Shown here: piece by piece, positions 1 through 6,951 of the stretch | Layout: each line of letters opens with the position of its first letter | Position numbering within the stretch: the stretch's first letter is position 1 | Assembly (NCBI GenBank): GCA_021827285.1 | Contig: JAKAWM010000103.1 | Location: 1 to 8,272 of the forward strand | DNA from: Actinomycetes bacterium | GTDB taxonomy: Bacteria > Actinomycetota > Acidimicrobiia > Acidimicrobiales > Palsa-688 | Length of the DNA: 8,272 nt | Direction: 5' to 3' | Notes under the pieces: generated by a model | What the model was told of the DNA's origin: nothing | Database searches by the model: none | The model's input: the letters and a program-made list of their open reading frames with translations, nothing else | Position numbers and translations under genes: made by a program

Positions 1-244
1 CGTCGCCCTGGCCGTTAGAGCTGAACGAGGCCCAGGCGTGGGTGGCGAGCCAGGCCGAGCCGAATAGAGCGAGGTCGCCCACGCCGGCCCAACAGGCGAG
101 CAGGGTAGGGCTGAAGACGCGGGCGCGCGGGACGGCATGTCGTGCGGGCCGGGCGTGCCGGGCGGGCTCGGCCGAAAGGACCCAGAACACGACACGGCGG
201 ACGCGTCTGCGCCTGTCCAGGCTGTGGCGGTGGGGCCTGTTCAT
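1..244 (-). CDS. Secreted or membrane-anchored protein with SipW-like N-terminus, truncated by window edge
   Basis: Only the first 81 codons are present; the frame stays open to base 1. The ATG overlaps the TGA of the upstream secreted-protein gene as ATGA, which suggests translational coupling in one operon. Third codon positions are overwhelmingly G or C, unlike the competing minus-strand frame across 15-308. The N-terminus is very Arg-rich (residues 1-42). A hydrophobic stretch follows (about 44-70), then the motif AWASFSSNGQG. This resembles the AYAYFTTTGSG that ends the signal peptide of the protein encoded at 1406-2578, and the known SipW-cognate pattern (hydrophobic helix, then A-x-A-x-F-[ST]-[ST]). 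I infer export to the cell surface or matrix. The mature domain lies outside the window, so no function can be assigned. The long 42-residue Arg-rich lead is unusual; a later internal start cannot be excluded. Confidence 0.6.
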   Translation of the reverse strand, partial: MNRPHRHSLDRRRRVRRVVFWVLSAEPARHARPARHAVPRARVFSPTLLACWAGVGDLALFGSAWLATHAWASFSSNGQGD

Positions 245-1176
245 GGAGAGGCCGCCGTGCAATTGACGAGGGTGCCGTAGAAGTAGGAGGGGGCATTCCG
301 GGTGCCACCGTTTCGGGCGAGGCGACAGGAACGGCGGTCGTGGCGGTGCTTGGCCTGCTCGACGACTTGGGCCACCAAGGTCGAGGTGCTCCCAGCGAAG
401 TCCGTAGCCGGGCTCTTGTAGATGGCCTCGATCAGGTTGGTGCCTGCCGCCAGGGACGAAGTCGACCAGCCCGCCCGGCCTTCGGTGCCGAGGTTGGCCG
501 AACCGAGAAGGACCGGGGACGGGCAGCGGGCCGAGGTGCACAGGTAAAAGCTCACGGCCCCGGTGGGCTTGTTCGGCTCTCTCACCGTAGGGGTGACGGT
601 GGCAATGAAGGCGACCCTCTGGTCCTCGCTGGAGGGGTTGGGGAAAGAAGCCAGGGCCGTGGCCGTGGTGTCGGTGTAGGTGCCGGTACCGGAATACACG
701 AAGTTGAAAGTGGCGGACTCGCAGTTGTCCTGGTTGGCACCGTCGTCGACGAGGGTGATCGGCTCCGCAACGCTGGCCACGCCAAGCGCCGGCACCACAA
801 GCGAGCCGGAGAAACTGGACTTAGAAAGATCCAGTTCGGCAGTGCTGCACGGAGGCAGGGCCGGGTCTCTCGGTTGGGTGGTCAATGTGACGCCGACGAC
901 GCTGAGGGAGCTGACCGTGATGGGCACGTGAAGCAGGTCGTGAGCCGTGTAGACGAGGCAGCGCCGCACGCCCGGGTAAAGCTGAACGGTCGGGCCGGAG
1001 CAGGCCGGGTAGGCTGTGACGAGGCTGGTGATCCTGAAACCCTTGCCCCCCCTGATAGGGAAGCAGGCGTTCGATGTCCCCGGCACGGCGACGGCAGCCA
1101 CGACCGCTCCGGCGACGACGAGGGGCACTCCAAAGCCCACCTTCGCCCTGGGTAGCAGATTGCGAAACTGCCTCAC
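241..1176 (-). CDS. Secreted protein with actinobacterial beta-module and C-terminal bacterial Ig-like domain
   Basis: 311 residues. I chose the GTG at 1176 because an AAGGAAGAAGG purine-rich ribosome-binding stretch lies directly upstream and a typical signal sequence begins there (VRQFRNLLPRAK, then a hydrophobic stretch at 13-31). The likely cleavage is after SNA (about residue 37). A Cys follows, but the preceding residues do not make a proper lipobox. Residues about 62-167 form a beta-rich module with the landmarks LYPG, VPITVSSL, a Cys near 110, FSGSLVVPALG and NQDNC. It matches the C-terminal module of the neighbour at 1406-2578. Residues about 170-273 read as an Ig-like domain of the Big_3 type (FPNPSSEDQRVAFIATVTP, then TGAVSFY, SLAAGTNLIEAIY, AGSTSTLVAQVV). 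Inside it is an inserted pair of Cys (213 and 218), which may form a disulfide. The final 38 residues are basic and look unlike a domain. Another frame there encodes a Pro/Thr/Ser-rich tail, so a frameshift is conceivable, but third-position G/C favours the frame given. Probable cell-surface structural or adhesive protein; the ligand is unknown. Confidence 0.8.
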   Translation of the reverse strand: MRQFRNLLPRAKVGFGVPLVVAGAVVAAVAVPGTSNACFPIRGGKGFRITSLVTAYPACSGPTVQLYPGVRRCLVYTAHDLLHVPITVSSLSVVGVTLTTQPRDPALPPCSTAELDLSKSSFSGSLVVPALGVASVAEPITLVDDGANQDNCESATFNFVYSGTGTYTDTTATALASFPNPSSEDQRVAFIATVTPTVREPNKPTGAVSFYLCTSARCPSPVLLGSANLGTEGRAGWSTSSLAAGTNLIEAIYKSPATDFAGSTSTLVAQVVEQAKHRHDRRSCRLARNGGTRNAPSYFYGTLVNCTAASP

Positions 1177-1331
1177 GTTCCTTCTTCCTTCATCGCGCTG
1201 ATCACATAAACCGCGCCATCGCGGGCGGGCCGAGCCAGCGACCAAGCCCACGTCGTTACGCCGCACTCAACTTGGCCGTAGCCTCGACCCTTTCTCGCTC
1301 CGCCAACACCTGATAACCACTCGGGCTGGCA

Positions 1332-1364
1332 GCCGGGCCACGGGGATCTGCCCTGTAACCCGGC
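1332..1364 (-). terminator. Branched inverted repeat after the SipW-type gene; possible weak terminator or leader structure
   Basis: GCCGGG (1332-1337) pairs with CCCGGC (1359-1364), and an inner GGG (1343-1345) pairs with CCC (1351-1353), separated by near-equal spacers. It lies about 40-75 bases past the stop of the 1406-2578 gene and about 155 bases before the start of the next gene. No U-run follows on the minus strand, so it is not a standard intrinsic terminator. It could be a Rho-type or attenuating structure, or chance in GC-rich DNA. Apart from it, I see no clear element in the 229-bp gap (1177-1405). Confidence 0.25.
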
Positions 1365-1405
1365 CCCAAGTCTCGTATCTTGAAGAGTGCTGACGCGGCT
1401 TCCCG

Positions 1406-2578
1406 CTAACTGGCAGCGAAGGTGAGGCCCAAGCTGACGCCTTGGCAGGCGTCCTGCGAACCGGAAGTGTCAGTCATCGAGATGCTGCCAGAGCCGGGAA
1501 CGGTTATCCCTGGGGCGATGCTGCCGCCGCTCCACGTGTCGCCCGTAGTGGTGAACCAGCTGGCGTAACAACCGGTTATGTCATTCCCCGAAGAGTCCTC
1601 GGCGTAGCCATTGTTCGGGTCCTTCGTCACCGAGATCGTAACCGTGTGGAGCGCTTCGGTCGTCGATCCTGGGTTGTAGACGGTGAAGTTGACCGTCTGA
1701 GCCGGGCCGCCTGGATAGAGGTTGCCCGTGCCGGCGACATTGATCTGGACCGCCGGGATGTCAGCGCCAGCGCTGCTGCCGTAGGCACCGTAGTTGGCCG
1801 GGTTAGTGGCCCCGCACCAGACGTCAGTCGCTGAGAAGACACTCACTGTGGGGTTGATGCAGCTTCCCGCATCAACCCAGAAGCCCGACGAGGGCCCGGA
1901 GTCCGAAGTGTCGATCAACACAGTTCCGGGGTGAGGGTCGGTCCCCACTGAGATGTCGGACCCAGAGCTCGAGAGGGCGATGTTGAGCCCATCGGCCGCT
2001 CCCGTCGGGGTCGCAGAGAAACCAGCCGGTGCCGTTGGGTAGTTGGTCGTAGGGAACGAGATGCCGTAGGCGATCGTGGCCGGCAGCACGTCGAACATTC
2101 CGTTGAAGTTGAAGGTGATGTTGAAAGGCGTTGGTTGCCCGTTCCCCTGGATGGCCGGGATAGCAAACTCTTGGGTGTCCGTTGCGATGGGAGTGACGAG
2201 GTCGCTAGGTGAGTAGATGTTGAACGTGATCGGCCAATTCACCGCGGCTGGGTCCCAACTCCTCATTCCAACGACTACAGTGCTCAGCAGTTGATTACCT
2301 GCCGTAAGGTTGACCACGTTGCCGAATTGGCTGGCCTGAACACACTGCAGGCACTGGTCCTGGACGTAGCTGCCCAGAGCGATAGTGCTGTTATAGACTG
2401 TAACGCCAGTTTGGTTGATCACCAGCGGGGCGTTCTTGGCAACTTGCGCCGAGCCAGTGCCGCTTCCAGTGGTTGTGAAGTAAGCGTAGGCTACGCCGGC
2501 AGTAGTGAGAGCCACGACAGTCGCGACGGACGGGATGACATAGCGCTTTCTGAGGAAACGCGCCTTGATGGAATGCAT
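1406..2578 (-). CDS. Secreted protein with SipW/TasA-type signal peptide
   Basis: 390 residues. The ATG at 2578 is preferred over the upstream in-frame ATG at 2611: AGGAAG sits about 5-6 bases before it, and the residue-1 peptide has the right form. Basic residues 5-12 are followed by a hydrophobic core (13-30) and then AYAYFTTTGSGTGSA (30-44), which matches the SipW-dependent signal-peptide class known from TasA-like matrix proteins. The mature part is rich in Ser, Thr, Gly, Asn and beta-forming residues, with six Cys (76, 79, 240, 255, 337, 378). C76-x-x-C79 is a close pair. Residues about 277-390 repeat the module of the 241-1176 protein: LYPG, TVNFTVYNPG, HTVTISV, GC at 336-337, ITVPGSG and SQDAC. 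No transmembrane anchor or sortase motif is visible at the C-terminus, which ends LTFAAS. By analogy it may be a surface or matrix fibre protein; the actual role is unknown. No SipW-like peptidase gene lies in the window. Local G+C is low (about 55% over 2221-2340 by hand count). Confidence 0.82.
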   Translation of the reverse strand: MHSIKARFLRKRYVIPSVATVVALTTAGVAYAYFTTTGSGTGSAQVAKNAPLVINQTGVTVYNSTIALGSYVQDQCLQCVQASQFGNVVNLTAGNQLLSTVVVGMRSWDPAAVNWPITFNIYSPSDLVTPIATDTQEFAIPAIQGNGQPTPFNITFNFNGMFDVLPATIAYGISFPTTNYPTAPAGFSATPTGAADGLNIALSSSGSDISVGTDPHPGTVLIDTSDSGPSSGFWVDAGSCINPTVSVFSATDVWCGATNPANYGAYGSSAGADIPAVQINVAGTGNLYPGGPAQTVNFTVYNPGSTTEALHTVTISVTKDPNNGYAEDSSGNDITGCYASWFTTTGDTWSGGSIAPGITVPGSGSISMTDTSGSQDACQGVSLGLTFAAS

Positions 2579-2836
2579 AGGACTTCCTGGGTCGTATCGA
2601 CTCATGTACAACTGGACGCGCCGGTTTCGCCATTAGCTCCCCGCAGCCCAGGGCGACCAGACTGAACAGACCGCGGATCAATACCTCGCGGCGAGGACGT
2701 TAGCGGGCGCGCATGATGGCCGGTAGAGGCCTACGCCCCAATGCGTACAAGACCGCAATCATGGAACTGATGGGGCGCGGACCCCCCCGCACGGTAATGG
2801 CTAGTTCACTTGGTGTGGGAGATTTGCTTCGGTTAA
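2579..2836. other. Non-coding upstream region of the SipW-type gene
   Basis: This stretch lies between the SipW-type gene start and a small gene-like fragment. Read on the minus strand, it should hold the promoter of the secreted-protein gene. A TTGTAC with 17 bases to TCTACC can be picked out, but the match to a housekeeping promoter is poor, so I do not call it. I see no riboswitch, RNA gene or convincing repeat. Reading frames that cross it look like chance. Confidence 0.4.
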
Positions 2837-2962
2837 GCTGCGAATCCCAGCTTCGGCCAGCACCGGCACGTGCGGCTTTTCCACCACCACGAATACTTCG
2901 CCCACTACCTCGAGGTCGGCTATGCCCCGCGGCCCGCTATCGCCGACGCGTCCAACCCTTGA
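2837..2962 (+). pseudogene. Short gene-like fragment, possible 3' remnant of a lost gene
   Basis: After an in-frame TAA at 2834-2836, a 41-codon frame runs to a TGA at 2960-2962. It has a strong G/C third-position bias and a protein-like composition, including FHHHEYFAHYLEVGYAPRP. The TGA directly abuts the TGA of the cupin gene on the other strand (together TGATCA), as convergent gene ends do. It has no obvious ATG or ribosome-binding site; one internal GTG exists. I do not recognise the family. It may be the tail of a deleted gene or simply a favourable chance frame. Confidence 0.25.
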
Positions 2963-3457
2963 TCAGGCCGGCTCCATGCCAAAGCGGGCCATCAAGGCTC
3001 GCTCCTCGTCGGTGCTGGGCGGCTCGGCGCGGCTCCACAGCTCGTGCAGCCCGGCGAAATACGCGTCCATGGCGGGGGCGTGGATGACGAGCAGTCGCGC
3101 CTCGAGCTCACCGGCGTTGCCGAAAGTGTGGGCCGTACCGCGCGGGACGAGCAAGAAGTGCTCTGGTCCCAAGGCCATATCTTGTCCTTCGATTACGACC
3201 ACCACTTGGCCCTCGAGCACGAAATACGCCTCGGAGCAATTCGTGTGGCGGTGCGGGGGCGGGCGCCGCCCACCCGGCGGCAAGGTCCGCTCCATGAGCG
3301 ACAGGTCGGCGTCGTCCTGCTCGGCTAGCGCCTTGAACAGCATGACACTGCCCCTGGCACTGAACGTGCGTAAGGCTTCGCCTCGCCCGAGAGCCTCTGG
3401 ATGCGCCAGGGGGCCGGTATGGACTGGCGGGGTCATTGGGTCAGACGCCTGTCGCAC
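2963..3457 (-). CDS. Single-domain cupin protein
   Basis: 164 residues from the GTG at 3457. An ATG eight codons in (3436) is an equally possible start, as neither has a strong ribosome-binding site. Both cupin motifs are complete. Motif 1 has GGRRPPPHRHTNCSEAYF followed by G83, with candidate metal ligands H69, H71 and E76. Motif 2 is GPEHFLLVPRGTAHTFGN, with H110 as the fourth ligand. The fold is therefore a small metal-binding beta-barrel like those of quercetinase-like dioxygenases, isomerases and sugar- or ligand-binding cupins. The residues after the barrel (about 120-164) are helical, with a Trp and acidic patches. The substrate cannot be deduced. The gene follows the LysR-type remnant on the same strand with a gap of only 29 bases, so the two were probably once co-transcribed; if the regulator promoter is gone, expression of the cupin is uncertain. 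Cytoplasmic; no signal peptide. Confidence 0.85.
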   Translation of the reverse strand: MRQASDPMTPPVHTGPLAHPEALGRGEALRTFSARGSVMLFKALAEQDDADLSLMERTLPPGGRRPPPHRHTNCSEAYFVLEGQVVVVIEGQDMALGPEHFLLVPRGTAHTFGNAGELEARLLVIHAPAMDAYFAGLHELWSRAEPPSTDEERALMARFGMEPA

Positions 3458-3486
3458 ATTGACGGCAGCCTAGGCTTCGATCAGCG

Positions 3487-4117
3487 CTACACGCCTCCAG
3501 CGCCTAAGGCGGGGGACGGCTGGCCGGCTCGCCTGCCGTTATGGACGACTGCACGGAGCGCGCTGATGGCCCGTACCGGGGCTGGTGGTGGCGAAGTGCC
3601 ATAAAAGGCGACGTAGACCCGGCGCGAATCGTCGGGAAGCACGCGAGTGGTTACACGGGGGTCCTGTCCGGCGCGCAAGGCAAGACCGGAGAGGAGGCTG
3701 ACACCCAGGCCGGCGGCGACCAAGGCTTGCACTGCTATGTAGTCGTCTGTTTCAAACGCGATGTCGGGGGTGAAGCCGGCTCGAGCGCAAGCAGCCAACA
3801 AGTGCGCACGGCAGCGCGCGCAGCCGGCGATCCAACGTTCACCCGAGTACGCGCCGATGCCACCGATCAGTCTGGCGCTGTGCTCGGCGGGAGCCACGAG
3901 GTGTATGGGGTCGTCGAACAAGGGGAGGACCGTCAGGCCTTTTCTGTTCCCCCGCCGCGCTGCTCACCTCGTTGGAATGAACGAACAACACTGCTAGGTC
4001 CACTTTCCCGTTTCGGAGGGCCTTTTGGGCCTCAAGGGGTTCGGCGTCGACCAGGCTCGGTGCGAGGGCGGGGTACTTGGCTGCACCACGAAATCTGGCA
4101 TTTGTCCTATACGGCAT
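3487..4117 (-). pseudogene. LysR-type regulator remnant: effector-binding domain only, frameshifted
   Basis: Two minus-strand frames together make most of a LysR effector-binding domain. The upstream frame gives RFRGAAKYPALAPSLVDAEP followed by LEAQKALRNGKVDLAVLF. The downstream frame continues LTVLPLFDDPIHLVAPAEHS and runs through FETDDYIAVQALVAAGLGVSLL to the end at 3487. The frames join if one A is removed from the AAAA run (TTTT at 3940-3943 on the plus strand), giving EQKGLTVLPLF. Nothing resembling the N-terminal winged helix-turn-helix or linker helix is present: the frame meets a TGA at 4133-4135, and the neighbouring dehydratase starts at 4137. About 120 residues are missing compared with a normal member of about 300. 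It cannot bind DNA as a LysR protein would. The frameshift alone could be a sequencing error, but the missing half could not. It was probably the regulator of the divergent dehydratase. Confidence 0.8.
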
Positions 4118-4136
4118 CCGGGGGCAAGCTTCTCAT

Positions 4137-5174
4137 ATGGATCTGCCCTTCAGCCTCGCCGACCTCGATTACGCCACCGAGCTCGTCCATCGGAGCATCC
4201 ACCCCACCCCCCAGCACCTTTGGCCGCTCCTGAGCGAGGCTGTCGGGGCCGAGGTTTGGGTGAAGCACGAGAACCACACCTTGACCGGAGCGTTCAAGGT
4301 CCGAGGCGGCCTCGTCTATGTTGACCGCTTGCTGGCGCGCCGGCCGGCGGTGCCGGGGATCGTGTCGGCGACCAGGGGTAACCACGGCCAAAGCTTGGCC
4401 TATGCGGGCCGCCGCGCCGGGCTGAACGTCACCATTGTCGTCCCGCATGGCAACAGCCCGGACAAGAACGCCGCCATGCGCGGCTTTGGGGCCACCGTGG
4501 TGGAGGCGGGGCACGATTTCGATGCCGCCCGAGAGCATGCACTGCGCTTGGCGCAAGGCGGAGGGCTCGAGCTGGTGCCGCCATTCCACCCTCACCTCGT
4601 GTTGGGGGTCGCCACGTACGCCCGAGAGCTGTTCCAAGCGGTCAGTGACTTGGACGCGGTTTACGTACCCGTGGGAATGGGCTCAGGGGCCTGTGGGCTC
4701 ATCGGTGTGCGCGACCTCTTGGGCCTGGAGACCGAGGTGATCGGAGTGGTCTCCTCGGAGGCTCCTGCCGTCTACTTGTCGTTCCAAGCGGGCAAGGTTG
4801 TGACCACCGCCACGGCGGAGACCTTCGTCGATGGGGTAGCTTGCCGGGTACCTGACCGGGTCGCGGTGGAGCGGTTGCTCGCTGGCGCCTCGCGGATCGT
4901 CGCGGTCGGCGAAGAGGCCGTCGCAAACGCGATGCGCCTGCTCTTTACGACCACGCACAATGTCCCCGAACCAGCCGGTGCCATCGCCCTCGCCGCTCTG
5001 ATGGCTGAGCGCCCCATGATGGCCAGCAAGCGTGTCGCCGTGATCCAAACCGGAGGCAATGCAGACTCGGCGGTGCTGGCCGAGGTTCTGAGTGGGAAGA
5101 CCCCTGGGGTGGCCCACCCATCGTCGCAAGACGATCCCGACGGCGCCTCCACAGCATCGAGACCAGTGCGCTGA
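4137..5174 (+). CDS. PLP-dependent threonine/serine dehydratase, short form without ACT domain
   Basis: 345 residues; fold type II PLP enzyme, cytoplasmic. The expected reaction is threonine to 2-oxobutyrate plus ammonia (serine to pyruvate). K54 in TGAFKVRGG is the Schiff-base lysine. SATRGNHGQSLA (77-88) is the substrate/carboxylate loop, GMGSGACG (180-187) the phosphate-binding loop, and TGGN (305-308) holds the pyridine-nitrogen contact region. The start MDLPFSLADL fits the family N-terminus. A TTG 20 codons upstream (4077) would add residues that overlap the LysR remnant and look non-family. The ribosome-binding site is poor (GGGGGC well upstream). There is no C-terminal ACT domain, so feedback control by isoleucine is not expected; this points to a catabolic or specialised role rather than biosynthetic ilvA. 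The last 25 residues are low-complexity. The AT-richer bases 4091-4113, with TATACG at 4108, may hold a -10 element. Other amino-acid or hydroxyectoine-type dehydratases share this fold, so the substrate is not certain. Confidence 0.88.
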   Translation: MDLPFSLADLDYATELVHRSIHPTPQHLWPLLSEAVGAEVWVKHENHTLTGAFKVRGGLVYVDRLLARRPAVPGIVSATRGNHGQSLAYAGRRAGLNVTIVVPHGNSPDKNAAMRGFGATVVEAGHDFDAAREHALRLAQGGGLELVPPFHPHLVLGVATYARELFQAVSDLDAVYVPVGMGSGACGLIGVRDLLGLETEVIGVVSSEAPAVYLSFQAGKVVTTATAETFVDGVACRVPDRVAVERLLAGASRIVAVGEEAVANAMRLLFTTTHNVPEPAGAIALAALMAERPMMASKRVAVIQTGGNADSAVLAEVLSGKTPGVAHPSSQDDPDGASTASRPVR

Positions 5175-5190
5175 CGATGGCGCCTCTGCC

Positions 5191-6927
5191 CTAGCCGACC
5201 AGGGCCACCACGTCCTCAGTTGGCAGCGGCCGGGCGAACAGGAACCCTTGGCCCTGGTCGCACTCGAGCCCGGCCAGAGCGTCAAGCTGGGTGCTGGTCT
5301 CGATGCCTTCGCCGACCACTGTCATCCCGAGGGCGTGGGCCATCGCCGTTACCGCGGCCACGATCTTGCGGTCGCGCGGTTCGCGGCCGATCTGGGACAC
5401 GAAGCTGCGGTCGATCTTCAACACGTCGGCTTTCAGCCGCTGGAGGTGAGCGAGGGTCGAATAACCGGTCCCAAAGTCGTCGAGCGCAACGCGCACGCCG
5501 AGCTTCGACAGCGCCCCCAGCGTCCCTTGGACGTCGCCCCACTCGCCGGTGAGAGAAGTCTCGGTGATCTCCAGGCAGAGCCGGGCCGGCTCGACGCGGT
5601 AACGACGTACGGCCGTCGCCACGCGCTCAGCCAGGTCCAAGCCACCAAGCTCGCGCCCGGACACGTTGATGGCCATGGTGAAGTGTCCTGGCCAGCCAGG
5701 GCGCGCCATCCATTCGGCCAGCTGCCGGCAGGCCTCCTCGAGCACGAAAGAGCTGATCTGCACGATCAGCCCGTGCTCCTCGGCGAAGGGGACGAAGTCG
5801 TTGGGCGGGACGACGCCGCGTTCGGGGTGCTGCCAGCGAACGAGTGCCTCCACGCCGGCCAGAGAACGGTCCTCCAGGGAGAAAAGGGGCTGATAGGCAA
5901 GGAACAGCTCCCCGGCCTCGATGGCCCGGGACAACTCGGCCAGAAGGTGGCTCGTCCCGGTCGTAGCGCGGCGTGCGCCGTCGTACGGGCGCCAGCGGTC
6001 GCGGCCGGCCTTTTTGGCTTCGTACATGGCCTGGTCGGCCTCGTGGACGAGCGCTTCGGGCGCGGCCAACGGGTCGGCCGTGACGACCACGCCGGCACTG
6101 GCAGTGACGGAAAGGTTCCGGCCGCCCTCCACGTAAGGAGCCGCAATCCCCCGGATGAACCGCTCGGCGAGGCGGCCGGCGTCGTCATGGTCGCCAAGCG
6201 CACCGCACAGCACAACGAACTCGTCGCCGCCTAGGCGGGCTACTGTGTCGCCTGGACGGGACAGGGCGCGCAGCCTGCGACCGGCCTCGGCCAGGACCTG
6301 GTCGCCGGCATCGTGGCCGAAGCTATCGTTCACCTCCTTGAAATGGTCGAGGTCTACGAACACAATGGCCAGCCGTCCGGTCCCGCGCCGCATGGCGGCC
6401 AGGGCCTGGGACAGGCGGTCCATGAAGGCGGCCCGGCTGGCTAGGCCGGTCACCGGGTCGTGCGTGGCTTGGTAGTCGAGAGCCTTCTCTGCCCGGATCT
6501 GCGCGGTCACGTCCCGGCTGATCCCGAAGGTGCCGATAACTGCGCCCCGCTCGTCCCGGAGGGGCATCTTGGTGGTAGAGACCCAGGCGCTGGCCCGATC
6601 TCGGAAAGTCTCCTGCTCCAGCTTCCCGACGATGGGCTCCCCCGTCCGGATGATGTACTGCTCGTCCTCGAAGGCGGCCCTGGCGTGCTCCTCGCTGAAG
6701 AAGTCGAAGTCAGTCTTCCCGGCGATCTCTTCTTCGGTACAAGCGGGAGCTTCTGCCTCTATCCAGCCCTGGCTGACGAAGAGGAAACGGCTCTCGAGGT
6801 CCTTGAAGTACACCCTCTCGTAGGCGTCGGGGTTAGCCATGAGGTTCCGCATACAAGTGAGCCTCAGGTCGCGCTGCTCCGGTCTCTGCTCCACCAACCA
6901 GCTTCCCTGTATCTCAGCGCGGCTCAT
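5191..6927 (-). CDS. PAS-GGDEF-EAL cyclic-di-GMP turnover protein
   Basis: 578 residues. The ATG at 6927 has a perfect AAGGAG five bases upstream. Residues about 28-145 form a PAS sensor domain (YFKDLESRFLFVSQG, TTKMPLRDERGAVIGTFG). Residues about 150-315 form a GGDEF diguanylate-cyclase domain with an intact GGDEF (233-237) and the product-inhibition I-site RPGD (224-227) five residues before it. Residues about 325-575 form an EAL phosphodiesterase domain with EALVR (360-364), N421, EITE (453-456), DDFGTG (483-488), K504, GEGIET (539-544) and QG at 560-561. All expected metal and catalytic positions are present, so synthesis of c-di-GMP from GTP and its hydrolysis to pGpG are both possible; which dominates cannot be read from sequence. 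There is no transmembrane segment or signal peptide, so the protein is cytosolic and would sense a small ligand, redox state or partner through PAS. It ends 16 bases from the convergent dehydratase gene and diverges from the coiled-coil/glycosyltransferase operon. A sigma-28-like promoter lies upstream. Confidence 0.95.
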   Translation of the reverse strand: MSRAEIQGSWLVEQRPEQRDLRLTCMRNLMANPDAYERVYFKDLESRFLFVSQGWIEAEAPACTEEEIAGKTDFDFFSEEHARAAFEDEQYIIRTGEPIVGKLEQETFRDRASAWVSTTKMPLRDERGAVIGTFGISRDVTAQIRAEKALDYQATHDPVTGLASRAAFMDRLSQALAAMRRGTGRLAIVFVDLDHFKEVNDSFGHDAGDQVLAEAGRRLRALSRPGDTVARLGGDEFVVLCGALGDHDDAGRLAERFIRGIAAPYVEGGRNLSVTASAGVVVTADPLAAPEALVHEADQAMYEAKKAGRDRWRPYDGARRATTGTSHLLAELSRAIEAGELFLAYQPLFSLEDRSLAGVEALVRWQHPERGVVPPNDFVPFAEEHGLIVQISSFVLEEACRQLAEWMARPGWPGHFTMAINVSGRELGGLDLAERVATAVRRYRVEPARLCLEITETSLTGEWGDVQGTLGALSKLGVRVALDDFGTGYSTLAHLQRLKADVLKIDRSFVSQIGREPRDRKIVAAVTAMAHALGMTVVGEGIETSTQLDALAGLECDQGQGFLFARPLPTEDVVALVG

Positions 6928-6951
6928 CGCCTCTCCTTGAGAACCATCGCC

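Noticed and set aside
15..308. Minus-strand 97-codon frame with Pro/Thr-rich start
   Set aside because: It overlaps the end of the secreted gene and the ATGA-coupled edge gene, has weaker third-position bias, and degenerates into an Arg/Pro-rich sequence.
142..1155. Long plus-strand open frame of 337 codons
   Set aside because: It lies antisense to the secreted Ig-domain protein, is Gly/Arg-rich without domains, and has no ribosome-binding site. It is a typical shadow frame in GC-rich DNA.
1177..1405. Possible riboswitch (c-di-GMP, c-di-AMP, cobalamin or SAM type) in the gap before the Ig-domain gene
   Set aside because: I compared it by eye with remembered consensus cores and found no convincing match; only the nested inverted repeat remains.
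4107..4637. Minus-strand 176-codon frame
   Set aside because: It is antisense to the dehydratase active-site region; no domain and no start signal.
5092..6234. Long plus-strand open frame of 380 codons
   Set aside because: It is antisense to the GGDEF-EAL gene and crosses the dehydratase end. The protein shows no motif, while the minus strand has every catalytic motif.
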